A stretch of DNA of 64,000 nt, from NCBI RefSeq assembly GCF_000834655.1, contig NZ_JXQQ01000028.1:248001-312000 (forward strand), written 5' to 3'. The notes under the pieces were generated by a model. The model ran no database searches. It worked only from the letters and a program-made list of their open reading frames with translations, and had not been told where the DNA came from. Below, one piece after another: positions 53,097 through 62,292 of this stretch; positions within the stretch are counted from its first letter, which is position 1; each line of letters begins with the position of its first letter. The translations under genes were made by a program, and so were the position numbers. Origin of the DNA: Variovorax paradoxus (GTDB lineage Bacteria; Pseudomonadota; Gammaproteobacteria; Burkholderiales; Burkholderiaceae_C).

Positions 53097-54273
53097 TCCG
53101 TTCGATCTTCGCGACCTCGCCCCTTCCGAACGCAGCGACGAGGACGGGACCTTGACTCGACGCCCCCCCGTCTATGTTACCCAGCCAGTGCTGCCACCTC
53201 TTGAGGATTTCCTGCCTTCATTGCGCGAAATCTGGGAGAGCAAGGTGCTCACAAACGGTGGGCCCTTTCACGACCGGCTCGAAGCAGCGTTGTGCGAATA
53301 CCTCGGGGTCGAACACATCTCGCTGTTCACCAATTGCACGATCGGCCTGGTCACCGCCTTGCAGGCGCTGCGCGTGTCGGGCGAGGTGATCACCACGCCC
53401 TATTCCTTCACCGCTACAGCGCATTCCCTCTTATGGAACCGCATCAAGCCGGTGTTCGTCGACATCGATCCTCATACGCTCAATCTAGATCCTGCGCGAA
53501 TCGAAGCGGCAATCACCCCGGCTACGACGGCCATCATGCCGGTGCACTGCTATGGACATCCGTGCGATGTCGCGGCCATCGAGAAGATCGCCCGCTCGCA
53601 TGGGCTGAAAGTCATCTACGACGCGGCTCACGCCTTCGGCGTGCAACTGCACGGCAGCAGCCTCCTGAAGCACGGCGACCTTTCGGTGCTGAGCTTTCAC
53701 GCGACGAAGGTTTTCAACACCTTCGAGGGCGGGGCCATCGTTTCGCCCGATGCGCAGACCAAGAACTACATCGACCAGCTGAAGAACTTCGGCTTTGTCG
53801 ATGACGTGACGGTGGTCACGCCGGGCATCAACGGCAAGATGAGCGAGTTCAATGCCGCGCTCGGCTTGCTTCAGTTGGGCGGCGTGGACCAGGCGATCGC
53901 CAGGCGACGCGAGATCGACAAGAGATACCGCCAGGGGCTTCGCGCGACCAGAGGAATCCACTGCGTCGGCGATGCTGGCGAGCGCGTTGCCAACCACGCC
54001 TACTTCCCTATCCTCGTGCGGCCTGAGTACCCACTCTCGCGCGATCAACTCTATAAACTGCTGCACGCGCACGACATTCACACGCGGCGCTACTTCTACC
54101 CGCTCGTCAGCAGCTTCGAGATGTATCGCGACCTGCCATCCTCCGACCCCGAGGGGCTGCCAGTGGCACACCGGGCGGCCGAGCAGGTGATCTGCCTTCC
54201 GATCTATCCAGCACTCTCCAACGAGGACGTCGACCGCATCATCGCCATCCTTCAGGAGGCTGGCGCACCGTGA
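53086..54273 (+). CDS. DegT/DnrJ/EryC1/StrS sugar aminotransferase
   Basis: The 395-residue protein starts at the ATG at 53086, inside the end of the methyltransferase gene. PLP-enzyme features of the family are visible: GGPFHDRLEAALCEYLG, EVITTPYSFTATAHSLLWN, IYDAAHAFGVQLHG and the PLP lysine about residue 208 (LSFHATKVFNTFEGGAI). It transfers an amino group to a keto sugar nucleotide, as in WecE or perosamine synthase. It has four nt overlap with the WbqC gene. Confidence 0.95.
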   Translation: MQDSPFDLRDLAPSERSDEDGTLTRRPPVYVTQPVLPPLEDFLPSLREIWESKVLTNGGPFHDRLEAALCEYLGVEHISLFTNCTIGLVTALQALRVSGEVITTPYSFTATAHSLLWNRIKPVFVDIDPHTLNLDPARIEAAITPATTAIMPVHCYGHPCDVAAIEKIARSHGLKVIYDAAHAFGVQLHGSSLLKHGDLSVLSFHATKVFNTFEGGAIVSPDAQTKNYIDQLKNFGFVDDVTVVTPGINGKMSEFNAALGLLQLGGVDQAIARRREIDKRYRQGLRATRGIHCVGDAGERVANHAYFPILVRPEYPLSRDQLYKLLHAHDIHTRRYFYPLVSSFEMYRDLPSSDPEGLPVAHRAAEQVICLPIYPALSNEDVDRIIAILQEAGAP

Positions 54274-55007
54274 AAAAGATAGCGGGCATGCAGCCCTACT
54301 TCTTCCCGTACATCGGCTATTGGCAGTTGATCGACGCGGTCGACTGCTTTGTCCTGTTCGACGAAGCCCAGTACATCAAGCAGGGCTGGGTCAATCGCAA
54401 CCGCATCCTGAAGGTGGGCGGCGGCTGGCAGTATATCCAGGTCCCCGTTGCGAAGCATCCGATGTCCGCGTCGATTCGGGAGGTACAGATCGCGGCCAAC
54501 GCCAAATGGCAATCGCGGATCCTGAACCAGCTCGCGCAATACGGCAGCAGGGCGCCGTTTTACGAAGACACGTTCGGTGCGATCGAAGCAGCCCTTGTTC
54601 GAGCCAGCGCGCAAAGCATCGGCACCCTCAACTCCCGCCTCATCCGGGAGATCTGCGCGCTCTTGTCGATCGACACCGAACTTGTGGTTTCCTCCGACCA
54701 CGGATTCGATTACTCGGAAGTGAAGGAAACCGGCGATTGGGCACTCGCCCATGCAGCCCAACTCGGCGCAACCGAACTCATCAACCCCATCGGTGGGTTC
54801 GATCTGCTGGATGCGGAGAAATTCAAGGCACGCGGCATCGGCCTGTCGTCCCTCGAGACGCCTGCCACCACCTATTCGCAGTCCGCGGCGCCATTCGAAC
54901 CATCGCTGTCCATCATCGACGTGCTGATGCACAACGGCATTGCCGGCACGAAAGAACTGCTAGCCAAGCGACGGATCGTCTGCCGTGTCGAGTCGGCGCA
55001 GCACTGA
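54270..55007 (+). CDS. WbqC family protein
   Basis: Read from a GTG that overlaps the previous stop (GTGA at 54270), the 245-residue protein has the WbqC N-terminus KIAGMQPYFFPYIGYWQL followed by FVLFDEAQYIKQGWVNRNRI and INPIGGFDLL. WbqC proteins sit in O-antigen and surface-glycan clusters next to DegT aminotransferases; the reaction, possibly an N-acyl or amino-sugar transfer, is not fully established. It is 1 nt from the next gene. Confidence 0.93.
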   Translation: MKKIAGMQPYFFPYIGYWQLIDAVDCFVLFDEAQYIKQGWVNRNRILKVGGGWQYIQVPVAKHPMSASIREVQIAANAKWQSRILNQLAQYGSRAPFYEDTFGAIEAALVRASAQSIGTLNSRLIREICALLSIDTELVVSSDHGFDYSEVKETGDWALAHAAQLGATELINPIGGFDLLDAEKFKARGIGLSSLETPATTYSQSAAPFEPSLSIIDVLMHNGIAGTKELLAKRRIVCRVESAQH

Positions 55008-55008
55008 C

Positions 55009-56076
55009 ATGACCGACCGGTCGAGCGACCCGCCTTGCAGCCCCGGAGAAATGGAGATCGGGGGCTTCTTCGAGCTGGCATTGCCCGATTTCGGCGAGCC
55101 ATTTCCGAGCCACTTTCTCAAGTTCCAGTCGGCGCGGTCGGCCTTGCGAAGCGCATTGGAAAACAGTCGCTTCAGGCGAGTCCTGCTGCCAGCCTACATT
55201 TGCGACTCCGTGGTCCAGGCCGTATCGGATGCCGGCCTGGTGCCCGAGTTCTATCGACTCGACAACCGTCTCGCACCGCTTGTCCCCGCGGCCATTTCGG
55301 TTGATACCGCGATGCTCTGCGTCAACTATTTCGGCCTGTGCGATGACGTCATCGCACAAATGCGGGACAGGGTCTCCCCGGCTCAGTTGATCGTCGACAA
55401 CACGCAGGCGTTGTTCTCCGCACCCGCTGGAGCATGGGCGACGATCTACTCGCCCCGCAAGTTCTCTGGACTCCCGGACGGAGGGTTGCTCGTTAGCGAG
55501 AACACTGCGATCGTCATGCCGGCAGAACAGGACAACGCTTCGCTGGCGCGGATGGAGCATTTGCTCGTGCGCATGGCAGCAACCGCACGCGAGGGCTATG
55601 CGAGCTTCCTGGCCTCCGGGCATTCGCTGGACAACACACGACCGCTGCGAATGTCGCGCCTGACGGACCGGCTGCTGCGAAGCATTGACATGCACGCCAT
55701 GAAAAGCCAGCGACGCAGCAATTTCGAACGCCTCGCCGCAGCCTTCGACACCACCAACACGCGCCGATGGATACTCGGGACCTCATCTGTGCCGATGTGC
55801 TACCCGCTGGTGATCGGCGAAGACGTCCGGGGCATTCGCAAGGCACTGGCAGATGACAGCGACATCTACATTGCCGCCTATTGGGAAGAGGCCCGGCGCC
55901 GGATCGAGGACGGCGGCGTCGAGCACACCATGCTGGACAAATGCCTGGCGCTCCCCTGCGATCAACGATATACACCGGCGGTCATCGATCGCCTGATTGC
56001 CTGTGTGCGCCGCGTCTTGAACGCCGGTCCCAGCCGCAGAAGCTCTTCCACCATTTCACCGATTGCAACGCAATGA
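55009..56076 (+). CDS. Second DegT-fold PLP-dependent protein
   Basis: The ATG at 55009 gives 355 residues. The fold matches DegT aminotransferases, with KFQSARSALRSALENSRFRRV and LLPAYICDSVVQAV early, and the likely PLP lysine at about residue 151 in IYSPRKFSGLPDGGLLV. It is diverged from and shorter than the first DegT copy, so it may use another keto sugar or have another function. Genes on both sides overlap or abut it, so it is part of the same operon. Confidence 0.82.
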   Translation: MTDRSSDPPCSPGEMEIGGFFELALPDFGEPFPSHFLKFQSARSALRSALENSRFRRVLLPAYICDSVVQAVSDAGLVPEFYRLDNRLAPLVPAAISVDTAMLCVNYFGLCDDVIAQMRDRVSPAQLIVDNTQALFSAPAGAWATIYSPRKFSGLPDGGLLVSENTAIVMPAEQDNASLARMEHLLVRMAATAREGYASFLASGHSLDNTRPLRMSRLTDRLLRSIDMHAMKSQRRSNFERLAAAFDTTNTRRWILGTSSVPMCYPLVIGEDVRGIRKALADDSDIYIAAYWEEARRRIEDGGVEHTMLDKCLALPCDQRYTPAVIDRLIACVRRVLNAGPSRRSSSTISPIATQ

Positions 56077-56792
56077 GCGACTACTGGAAAAATCACTACG
56101 ACGCCAATGCCGAGAAGTTTGCGGACTCGCCCCTGAAGCAGGTCGACAGAACCATCAATGGGGAGGAAATGAGCCAGGCGCAGCTCGACCTGACCATCGA
56201 CGCCGTAGTTCAGGCGTTGGATCTGCAGCGTGGTGATCGTCTTGTGGACCTGTGCTGCGGCAACGGCCTCATCACCGAGGCCATCGCTCGCCAGGTCGAG
56301 AAAATAGTCGGCGTCGATTTTTCCGAAAAGCTGGTGGAGTTCGCGCGGCAGTCCAATAGCGCGCCGAATATCGAGTACGTGGTCTCGGATGTATCCAAGC
56401 TTCCCAGCGACTTCTTCGGCGAAGCCAACAAGGTCTACATGCGCGACTCCGTCTCATGCCTGAACTCCGAAGGGCTCTCCAGGCTCTTTCGACTGATCGG
56501 TGGCGCGGCGCATTTCGAAAAGCTCTACATCGCCGGTGTGCCCGATGCCGACAAGCTCGCCGTCTACTACGACGACGACGAAAAGATGGCTTTCTATCGC
56601 CAAAGAGAGGCCATGGGCAAGCCGCATATCGGCACATGGTGGACCGAAGAGGAGATTAGGAAACTGATCGAAGCAGCCGGATTGCAAGTCTCTTTCTACG
56701 CGCAACACCGGGAGCTCGCGAGCGCGTACTACCGCTTCGACTGCGTCATCGAGAGGGCTCGCCCCGCCTCTCAGCCCGATTCCGGAGCGTGA
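56073..56792 (+). CDS. Class I SAM-dependent methyltransferase
   Basis: Starting at the ATG at 56073 (4-nt overlap with the previous gene), the 239-residue protein has the SAM motif I in RLVDLCCGNGLITEAIARQV, followed by IVGVDFSEKLVEFARQ, and NKVYMRDSVSC. It has no membrane segment. Within this cluster it probably methylates a sugar or glycan precursor. The next gene starts at the GTG overlapping its TGA. Confidence 0.92.
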   Translation: MSDYWKNHYDANAEKFADSPLKQVDRTINGEEMSQAQLDLTIDAVVQALDLQRGDRLVDLCCGNGLITEAIARQVEKIVGVDFSEKLVEFARQSNSAPNIEYVVSDVSKLPSDFFGEANKVYMRDSVSCLNSEGLSRLFRLIGGAAHFEKLYIAGVPDADKLAVYYDDDEKMAFYRQREAMGKPHIGTWWTEEEIRKLIEAAGLQVSFYAQHRELASAYYRFDCVIERARPASQPDSGA

Positions 56793-59700
56793 CCATGCCT
56801 AGAGTTCTGGTTGTCCTCACATCCTTCAACCACGCGGCGCATCTGGGCGAATCCATCGACAGTGTGCTGGGCCAGACTTTCTCGGACTTCGAACTGGTCG
56901 TCCTGGACGACGCGTCTCGAGACCATTCCTGGAAGTTGATCTCCGAATACACCGACCCGCGTCTTCGAGCGTTCTCGAGCCGGGCTCCCGGCGAGGTCGT
57001 GCACCGAACGAACGATGCTTTCTCGCGCACGAACAGCGAATACATCGCACTCCAGCATTCGGATGATGTGTGGAAGCCGGAAAAGCTTCAACGCCAGGTG
57101 GCTTACCTCGACGCGCACCCGGAGATCGGCGCGGTCTTTACTTGGGTACAAGTCATCGACGAGACAGGCGCCCGAGTCGACAACGACTGGTTCGATCGGC
57201 ACAACCAACCGCGTTGGGCATGGCTGAATGAGCTGTTCAATCAGAAGAACACGCTCAACCACCCCAGCGCTCTTATTCGAAAGCGCTGCTACGACGAAGT
57301 CGGAGGCTATCGCTACGGACTTGCGCAAACAGACGACGCCGACTTCTGGAGCCGGATCCTGGTGCGGCATCCGATTCACGTGCTCCAGGAAAAGCTGACG
57401 ATGCACAGGATCTTCACCGACAAGTCGAATGTCAGTGGAGACCGTCCCGAGGTGGCGGTGCGCAGCGCACACGAATGGAATTTCTTGCGCGAGAACCTTC
57501 TCGCATTGCGCGACTTCGACGAGATCGTCCGCGTGTTTCCCGATCTCGAACCCTTTCGCCGTGAGGCCGGTTTCAACGTCAAATTCCTGCTGGCCATGGC
57601 ATGCGTGCGATCGCCGAATCGCAGCGCCTGGCCCCTTGGGCTTGACTGGATGTTCGAGCTGCTGAATGACAAGGCGCAAAGAGATCAGCTCGCCGAGCTC
57701 TATGCATTCACCGATCTGAGCTTTGTAAAGCTGTCCGCTTCGCTCGATAGCTACCTGCTGGAATCCAGCAAGCAGCTCGACCAGACGGTTGCCGATTACG
57801 AGGCCAAAGTCAGCGGCGTGCTGTCCGAATACGCGACCTTGCAGGGTGTGCTCTCCCAACGCGACATCATGCTGAAGGATGCGACGAGCGAGTACGCGCG
57901 CAACATGCAACGCCTGCAAGATGAATACATCGAGGCAGCGAAGATCGTTCAGGCGCGGCACGCCCAAGCCCTGGCGGATTCAGAGAGAGAGCTTGAAGAC
58001 CTGCGCCTTGCGAAGTTGAAGACAGACCAGAAGGCTGCCGAGGCCGAAGACCTTGTCGAAACGGAGCGCAAGAGAGCCGATGCTGCGCGTCAAGAGGCGG
58101 AAGCGCAGAGCGCCAGGGCCGATGCGGCGCGCTCGGAGGCGCAAGCGCAGAGCGCCAGAGCCGATTCGGCAAGAGCGGCAGCCGAAGCAGAAGGCGCCAG
58201 GGCCCACGCGTCGTTGGCGAAGGCTCAAGCGCACAGCGCGAGGGCCGACGCCGCCGAGCGTGAAGCAACTCAACAGCGGGAGCGAGCGCTGAACATCGAG
58301 AATCAGCGGGAGGCCATTGCGGTGCGCCTTGCTGCGTTGGAGTCCAGCTCAAGCTGGCGCGCTACAGCTCCCCTGCGACGCTTGCTGGTCGACAAGCCGC
58401 GCACCGCGCAAACAATCCGTCGCGCGGCAAAGCTGGTCTGGTGGACCGCCAGGTTCCAACTCTTGCAAAAGTCGCGTGAATGGCGAGCGCGGCGGCAAGC
58501 AGCGCGCCTGCCCGCCACAGTCGAGGTCGTGCAACCGGTCCCAGATACGCCGGTGACGGCACCAGTCTTCGTGGACGACGTGAGTCAAGTGCCCGAGCAC
58601 TGCGCAGATGCGCTGTCGTTCGAGAAGGCCCAGCTCTCGGAATGGCTGCAGGCGGCGAAGACCTGTCTTGCAAGCAGCGACCGCCCCGCGCTGTCGCATG
58701 CGCTCCTGCTTCGCTACTTCAATTGCCTCGAACTCTCCACGACGACTGCGAACGCGTGGATAGATTTGCTCGAAGCGCCGGCAACGCAATTGCCCGAAAA
58801 ATCGGAAGAGTTCGCATCGTTGGCTGCGAGCTTCAAGTCGTACTCGCGAGTGGGCGACTTTGCAGCTTATCTGCGGGACAGCCCGCTCTTCGATCCCGAT
58901 TTCTACCGCGCCCAACTCCTCCTCGAGATGAGCGACACCGACGCCGTCTGGCACTATCTTCTCGTGGGCGAGCCGCTCGGTATTTATCCCTCTCAGGCAT
59001 TCGATCCGAGCTACTACGGCAAGAAATATCCGGATGTGACGGAAGCCGGCATGAACTGCCTCTTTCACTACATCATCGGCGGGCAGCGCGAAGGTCGCCG
59101 CGCTACCATGCCGCTGATTGCGCACAGGACGGGCGCCACACCGATCGATCCGCAAAAGGAAAATGTGGTTCTGGTGGTTCACGAGACCTCACGGACCGGA
59201 GCCCCCATCCTCGGCTGGAACATCGCCGTGATCCTCGCAAAGAAGTACAACGTTTTCAGCGTGCTTCTGGGAGACGGTGCGCTGACGCCCGACTTCGAGG
59301 CCATCAGCTGCGAGACCGTCGGACCGCTGGACGGCGTGCACACAGCGCCGCTAGAAGCCGAATTTGGGCTCGCGCCGTTGTTTGCTGGCCGTGCGTTCAA
59401 GTACGCGATAGTCAACAGCGTTGAATCGCGCGTAACGGTCGAGGTCTGTGCCAAGCATTCCGTCCCGACAGTGCTGCTCGTGCATGAATACGGCTCCTAT
59501 GTCTGGCCGGCGTCGGCGCTGGGCAAGGCACTCGACATGGCCACGGAGGTGGTCTTTCCAGCCGCATCCGTCGCAAGGTCATCGATGCAAACGCACCCGC
59601 CGCTGCGCAGTCGCAGCATGCATATAGAGGCGCAGGGCATGTCTCTGCTGCCCTCCAGCCGCAATGAGACTGTCCGACAGAATCAGGACGAACGCATTCG

Positions 59701-60349
59701 TGCTCTGATGCAGATTCGAGCGGGCGGGGCGATGATCGTTACCGGCGCCGGCTCTGTGAACATCCGCAAGGGAGTGGATGCATTCATCGGCGTGGCCGCC
59801 GACGTCAAGCGCATCGGCGGAGCCCAGCCGATCCACTTTCTGTGGGTGGGCGGTGGCTACCGTCCGAACGACGATATGGGCTACTCGGTCTACCTGAAAG
59901 AACAGATGGCGCGTTCCGATGTCGAGGACTTCATCACCTTCATCGACGAAGTCCAGGACCTTGAGCCTATCTACGCGATGAGCGATTTCTTCATGCTGGC
60001 ATCGCGCCTCGATCCCCTGCCAAACGTATCGATCGACGCGGCACAGCGCGGAATACCGACCATCTGTTTCAAGGAGGCCAGCGGGATGGCCGATCTATTG
60101 CTTGCTGACCCCGACACGTCCATTGGCGTTGTACCTTACATGGATACTCGCGCGGCCGCGGAGGTCATCTTGCAGCTGGCGACAGATGATCCTGCCCGTG
60201 CTCGACTGAGCGAAGCGACACGCCGCCTGGCCGAGGCAGCTTTCAACATGGAGCGGTATGTGCAGCGGCTCGATCGCATTGGCAGTGCGCACTCGCCAAG
60301 CGGCATTCAACGCCGGCAGATCGATGAACGTACGATGGTGTCCGCCTAG
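56789..60349 (+). CDS. Giant two-domain glycosyltransferase (GT2 + coiled coil + GT4-like)
   Basis: The 1186-residue protein reads from a GTG overlapping the previous stop; an ATG two codons later (56795, MPRVLVV) is an equally likely start. Residues ~3-260 are a GT2 domain (VLVVLTSFNHAAHLGESIDS, LDDASRDHSW, QHSDDVWKPEKL). Residues ~325-515 are a long coiled coil with degenerate QSARADAAR repeats. Residues ~690-800 carry two FDPDFYRAQ/FDPSYYGKKYPDV repeats found in large bacterial glycosyltransferases. Residues ~790-1150 are a GT4-like domain with VVHETSRTGAPILGW and the acceptor-site region ASRLDPLPNVSIDAAQRGIP. It probably adds two different sugars to one acceptor. Confidence 0.92.
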   Translation: MTMPRVLVVLTSFNHAAHLGESIDSVLGQTFSDFELVVLDDASRDHSWKLISEYTDPRLRAFSSRAPGEVVHRTNDAFSRTNSEYIALQHSDDVWKPEKLQRQVAYLDAHPEIGAVFTWVQVIDETGARVDNDWFDRHNQPRWAWLNELFNQKNTLNHPSALIRKRCYDEVGGYRYGLAQTDDADFWSRILVRHPIHVLQEKLTMHRIFTDKSNVSGDRPEVAVRSAHEWNFLRENLLALRDFDEIVRVFPDLEPFRREAGFNVKFLLAMACVRSPNRSAWPLGLDWMFELLNDKAQRDQLAELYAFTDLSFVKLSASLDSYLLESSKQLDQTVADYEAKVSGVLSEYATLQGVLSQRDIMLKDATSEYARNMQRLQDEYIEAAKIVQARHAQALADSERELEDLRLAKLKTDQKAAEAEDLVETERKRADAARQEAEAQSARADAARSEAQAQSARADSARAAAEAEGARAHASLAKAQAHSARADAAEREATQQRERALNIENQREAIAVRLAALESSSSWRATAPLRRLLVDKPRTAQTIRRAAKLVWWTARFQLLQKSREWRARRQAARLPATVEVVQPVPDTPVTAPVFVDDVSQVPEHCADALSFEKAQLSEWLQAAKTCLASSDRPALSHALLLRYFNCLELSTTTANAWIDLLEAPATQLPEKSEEFASLAASFKSYSRVGDFAAYLRDSPLFDPDFYRAQLLLEMSDTDAVWHYLLVGEPLGIYPSQAFDPSYYGKKYPDVTEAGMNCLFHYIIGGQREGRRATMPLIAHRTGATPIDPQKENVVLVVHETSRTGAPILGWNIAVILAKKYNVFSVLLGDGALTPDFEAISCETVGPLDGVHTAPLEAEFGLAPLFAGRAFKYAIVNSVESRVTVEVCAKHSVPTVLLVHEYGSYVWPASALGKALDMATEVVFPAASVARSSMQTHPPLRSRSMHIEAQGMSLLPSSRNETVRQNQDERIRALMQIRAGGAMIVTGAGSVNIRKGVDAFIGVAADVKRIGGAQPIHFLWVGGGYRPNDDMGYSVYLKEQMARSDVEDFITFIDEVQDLEPIYAMSDFFMLASRLDPLPNVSIDAAQRGIPTICFKEASGMADLLLADPDTSIGVVPYMDTRAAAEVILQLATDDPARARLSEATRRLAEAAFNMERYVQRLDRIGSAHSPSGIQRRQIDERTMVSA

Positions 60350-61557
60350 GGTCCCGAGGTACGCGCACGCGAGCTCAGGGCATCCTGGGGCGGCAAGGCA
60401 GAACGTGTCCAGCTTCGAGTGAGGAGGCTTTGCGCGGGCTTCTCGACCAGCAGGTAGCTGAAGGAAGCAAGGACGAAGAGCAGGCTGAAATAGACCGCCT
60501 CTGGCACCTGCGGCCACTCGAGAGTTGCGATGAAAAACTTCATCAGGATCTGATGAAGCATGTAGATCGAGAAGCTGATCTCCCCCAGGTAGACCAGCGG
60601 GCGCAGTGCCAGCACTCGGCCCACGCGCCCCCGGCCCATGGCGAATACGGCGATCAGGATCGCGAACACCCAACATGAGCCAGCTGGCATCAAGAACATG
60701 CGGACAGGATCGGTGCTCAGTCCATAGATAAGAGAAAAAACATGGAACAGCCAAGTCGCGCAGAGCGAGGCCGCCAGCAACTCGATCAAAGTCCACGCAT
60801 TCACCGAGAGCTTCAGATCGGCAATGTATTTTTTCCACAGGCACCAGGTCGCCATTCCGAGGCAGAACTCGAAGCCTCGCACAAGAGGGTTTGGGTACGT
60901 CGCATAAACCGAGGTCAGATCCTGGATGCCGCCATTGGCGGGGACCTTCAAGAGCACCAGGGCGGCGATCACCAAAACAGCCAGCAAGGCCGAGCCTAGA
61001 AGCTTCCAATGCCAAGTGCGCTCGATCTTCACGAGCAGCAAGGGAAAGGCCAGATAGAAAAACATCTCGGTCGAGATGCTCCAGGACACCGAATTCCACG
61101 AATAAACATATGCGGCGAACGGGAGCGCCGAGTGCACAAGGCTCAGATTGAATGCGAGCGCGATCCACTTGTTGAAAAGCCCTGTGCCTTCGAAGGTGAC
61201 CCATGCAGGGGGAATCGCCAAACAAAGCACCAGGATCGAGAACACGTGGACAGGCCACAGCCGCGCAAAGCGCGCTCGCATGAAAACTCCGTATGACAGC
61301 TGAGGACGGCCGCTATAAACGTGAGCGAGGATGAAACCCGAAAGCACGAAAAAGAAGCTGACACCGTGCACCAGCGGAAGATTTCCCAGCGACCAGGGCC
61401 ACTTGAACATCTGGGACGAATGCTGAGTGACGATCATCATTGCCGCGATGAATCTCAGCGTGGTGAGTGCCGGGAGATTTTGGGACTTTGGGTGTGGGTT
61501 CAAAGCGCTTTCTGCTTTCGAGATCCGAGAAACGTCACTGAAGATAGAGCGAGCCAC
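60346..61557 (-). CDS. Acyltransferase-3 family membrane protein (OafA-like)
   Basis: The 403-residue protein has about ten membrane segments and the acyltransferase-3 motifs: catalytic-site region LTTLRFIAAMMIVTQHSSQM with the His, FFFVLSGFILAHVYSG, FMRARFARLWPVH and SWSISTEMFFYLAFP. These integral membrane enzymes O-acetylate surface glycans. It is on the opposite strand and converges on the glycosyltransferase gene (stops overlap by 4 nt), so it probably modifies the same glycan. Confidence 0.95.
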   Translation of the reverse strand: MARSIFSDVSRISKAESALNPHPKSQNLPALTTLRFIAAMMIVTQHSSQMFKWPWSLGNLPLVHGVSFFFVLSGFILAHVYSGRPQLSYGVFMRARFARLWPVHVFSILVLCLAIPPAWVTFEGTGLFNKWIALAFNLSLVHSALPFAAYVYSWNSVSWSISTEMFFYLAFPLLLVKIERTWHWKLLGSALLAVLVIAALVLLKVPANGGIQDLTSVYATYPNPLVRGFEFCLGMATWCLWKKYIADLKLSVNAWTLIELLAASLCATWLFHVFSLIYGLSTDPVRMFLMPAGSCWVFAILIAVFAMGRGRVGRVLALRPLVYLGEISFSIYMLHQILMKFFIATLEWPQVPEAVYFSLLFVLASFSYLLVEKPAQSLLTRSWTRSALPPQDALSSRARTSGP

Positions 61558-62292
61558 CCTTCAACGGGATCGCAAACCGATCGCCTTGACGCGCAGTCCG
61601 CCCTGCTTTTTGCAGTTCGCCCTCTCCAACCTTTCGCGCAAGCCATCCGGGGCCGGTCCCATTCGCCATGAAACCTGCGTTTCGATCCTACCAGCGAAGC
61701 TGGCGCACTCCCTAAGCAACATCGCGGCGCCGTCAGCACCGTGTTCTTCAGCCCATCAGGGAAAATACGGGGGCGTACGCGACCTCCAATTGCACCGAGC
61801 ACGCACCTTCTCAGTGCATGTTGAGCGGCTTTTCAACTTTGAGTGCGGCAAGCGCAGCGCGCATCTCGTCCTTGGTTCCTCCCACGCACCCGTCCCAGAA
61901 TGCACCATCGGGCCAGCACAACCTGAACGCCACGCAATCGCTCTCAGTGGCGCCAATGCGTTCCAAAAGATCCGTCAGTTCTGCAAGCTCTATATCAAAC
62001 CCCAGATGCAGGAGGAAAGTGGTCAATGCAGATGGCCCCGGTGAGAACTTGCGATTGGTGGTGCCGATCTTGCCAGTACACCTCGTACGCCTCCAACTTT
62101 TTTTCGGGGATGAGACGGGGAGCTCAGATCGCGTTTGACCTCACGAGATGGCAACCACCAACAGCTGGTTAATGTCAGGCCCATGTGAGCTTCTGGCATC
62201 GGTGCTACTGGCTTCATCATTCCAACTTTGCGCGGACTGTTAGCCCACATACTCTCTTGCCGTGCCAGTAAACCGATTGCACAGCCAACGGT
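61558..62292. other. Poorly coding 735-bp region between acyltransferase and WGR/ligase genes
   Basis: The region has no confident gene. It is lower in G+C than its surroundings and contains the doubtful small frame at 61811-62026. No repeat, IS end or tRNA was recognised. The acyltransferase promoter should lie at its left end. Confidence 0.6.
61811..62026 (-). CDS. Small hypothetical protein or gene remnant
   Basis: A 71-residue frame with a TTG start has protein-like composition (LLERIGATESDCVAFRLCWP, then GGTKDEMRAALAALKVE), quite unlike random high-GC shadows here. The frame continues open upstream without a good start codon or ribosome binding site, so it may be the 3' end of a decayed gene. 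I do not recognise a family. Low confidence that it is expressed. Confidence 0.3.
   Translation of the reverse strand: MTTFLLHLGFDIELAELTDLLERIGATESDCVAFRLCWPDGAFWDGCVGGTKDEMRAALAALKVEKPLNMH

Noticed and set aside
60095-61258. Minus-strand frame of 387 codons overlapping the acyltransferase gene
   Set aside because: It lacks membrane segments and motifs, while the frame at 60346-61557 contains all acyltransferase-3 features.
62023-62250. 75-codon minus-strand frame near the right end
   Set aside because: It has no ribosome binding site or known family, and its composition looks like chance; not enough to call a gene.
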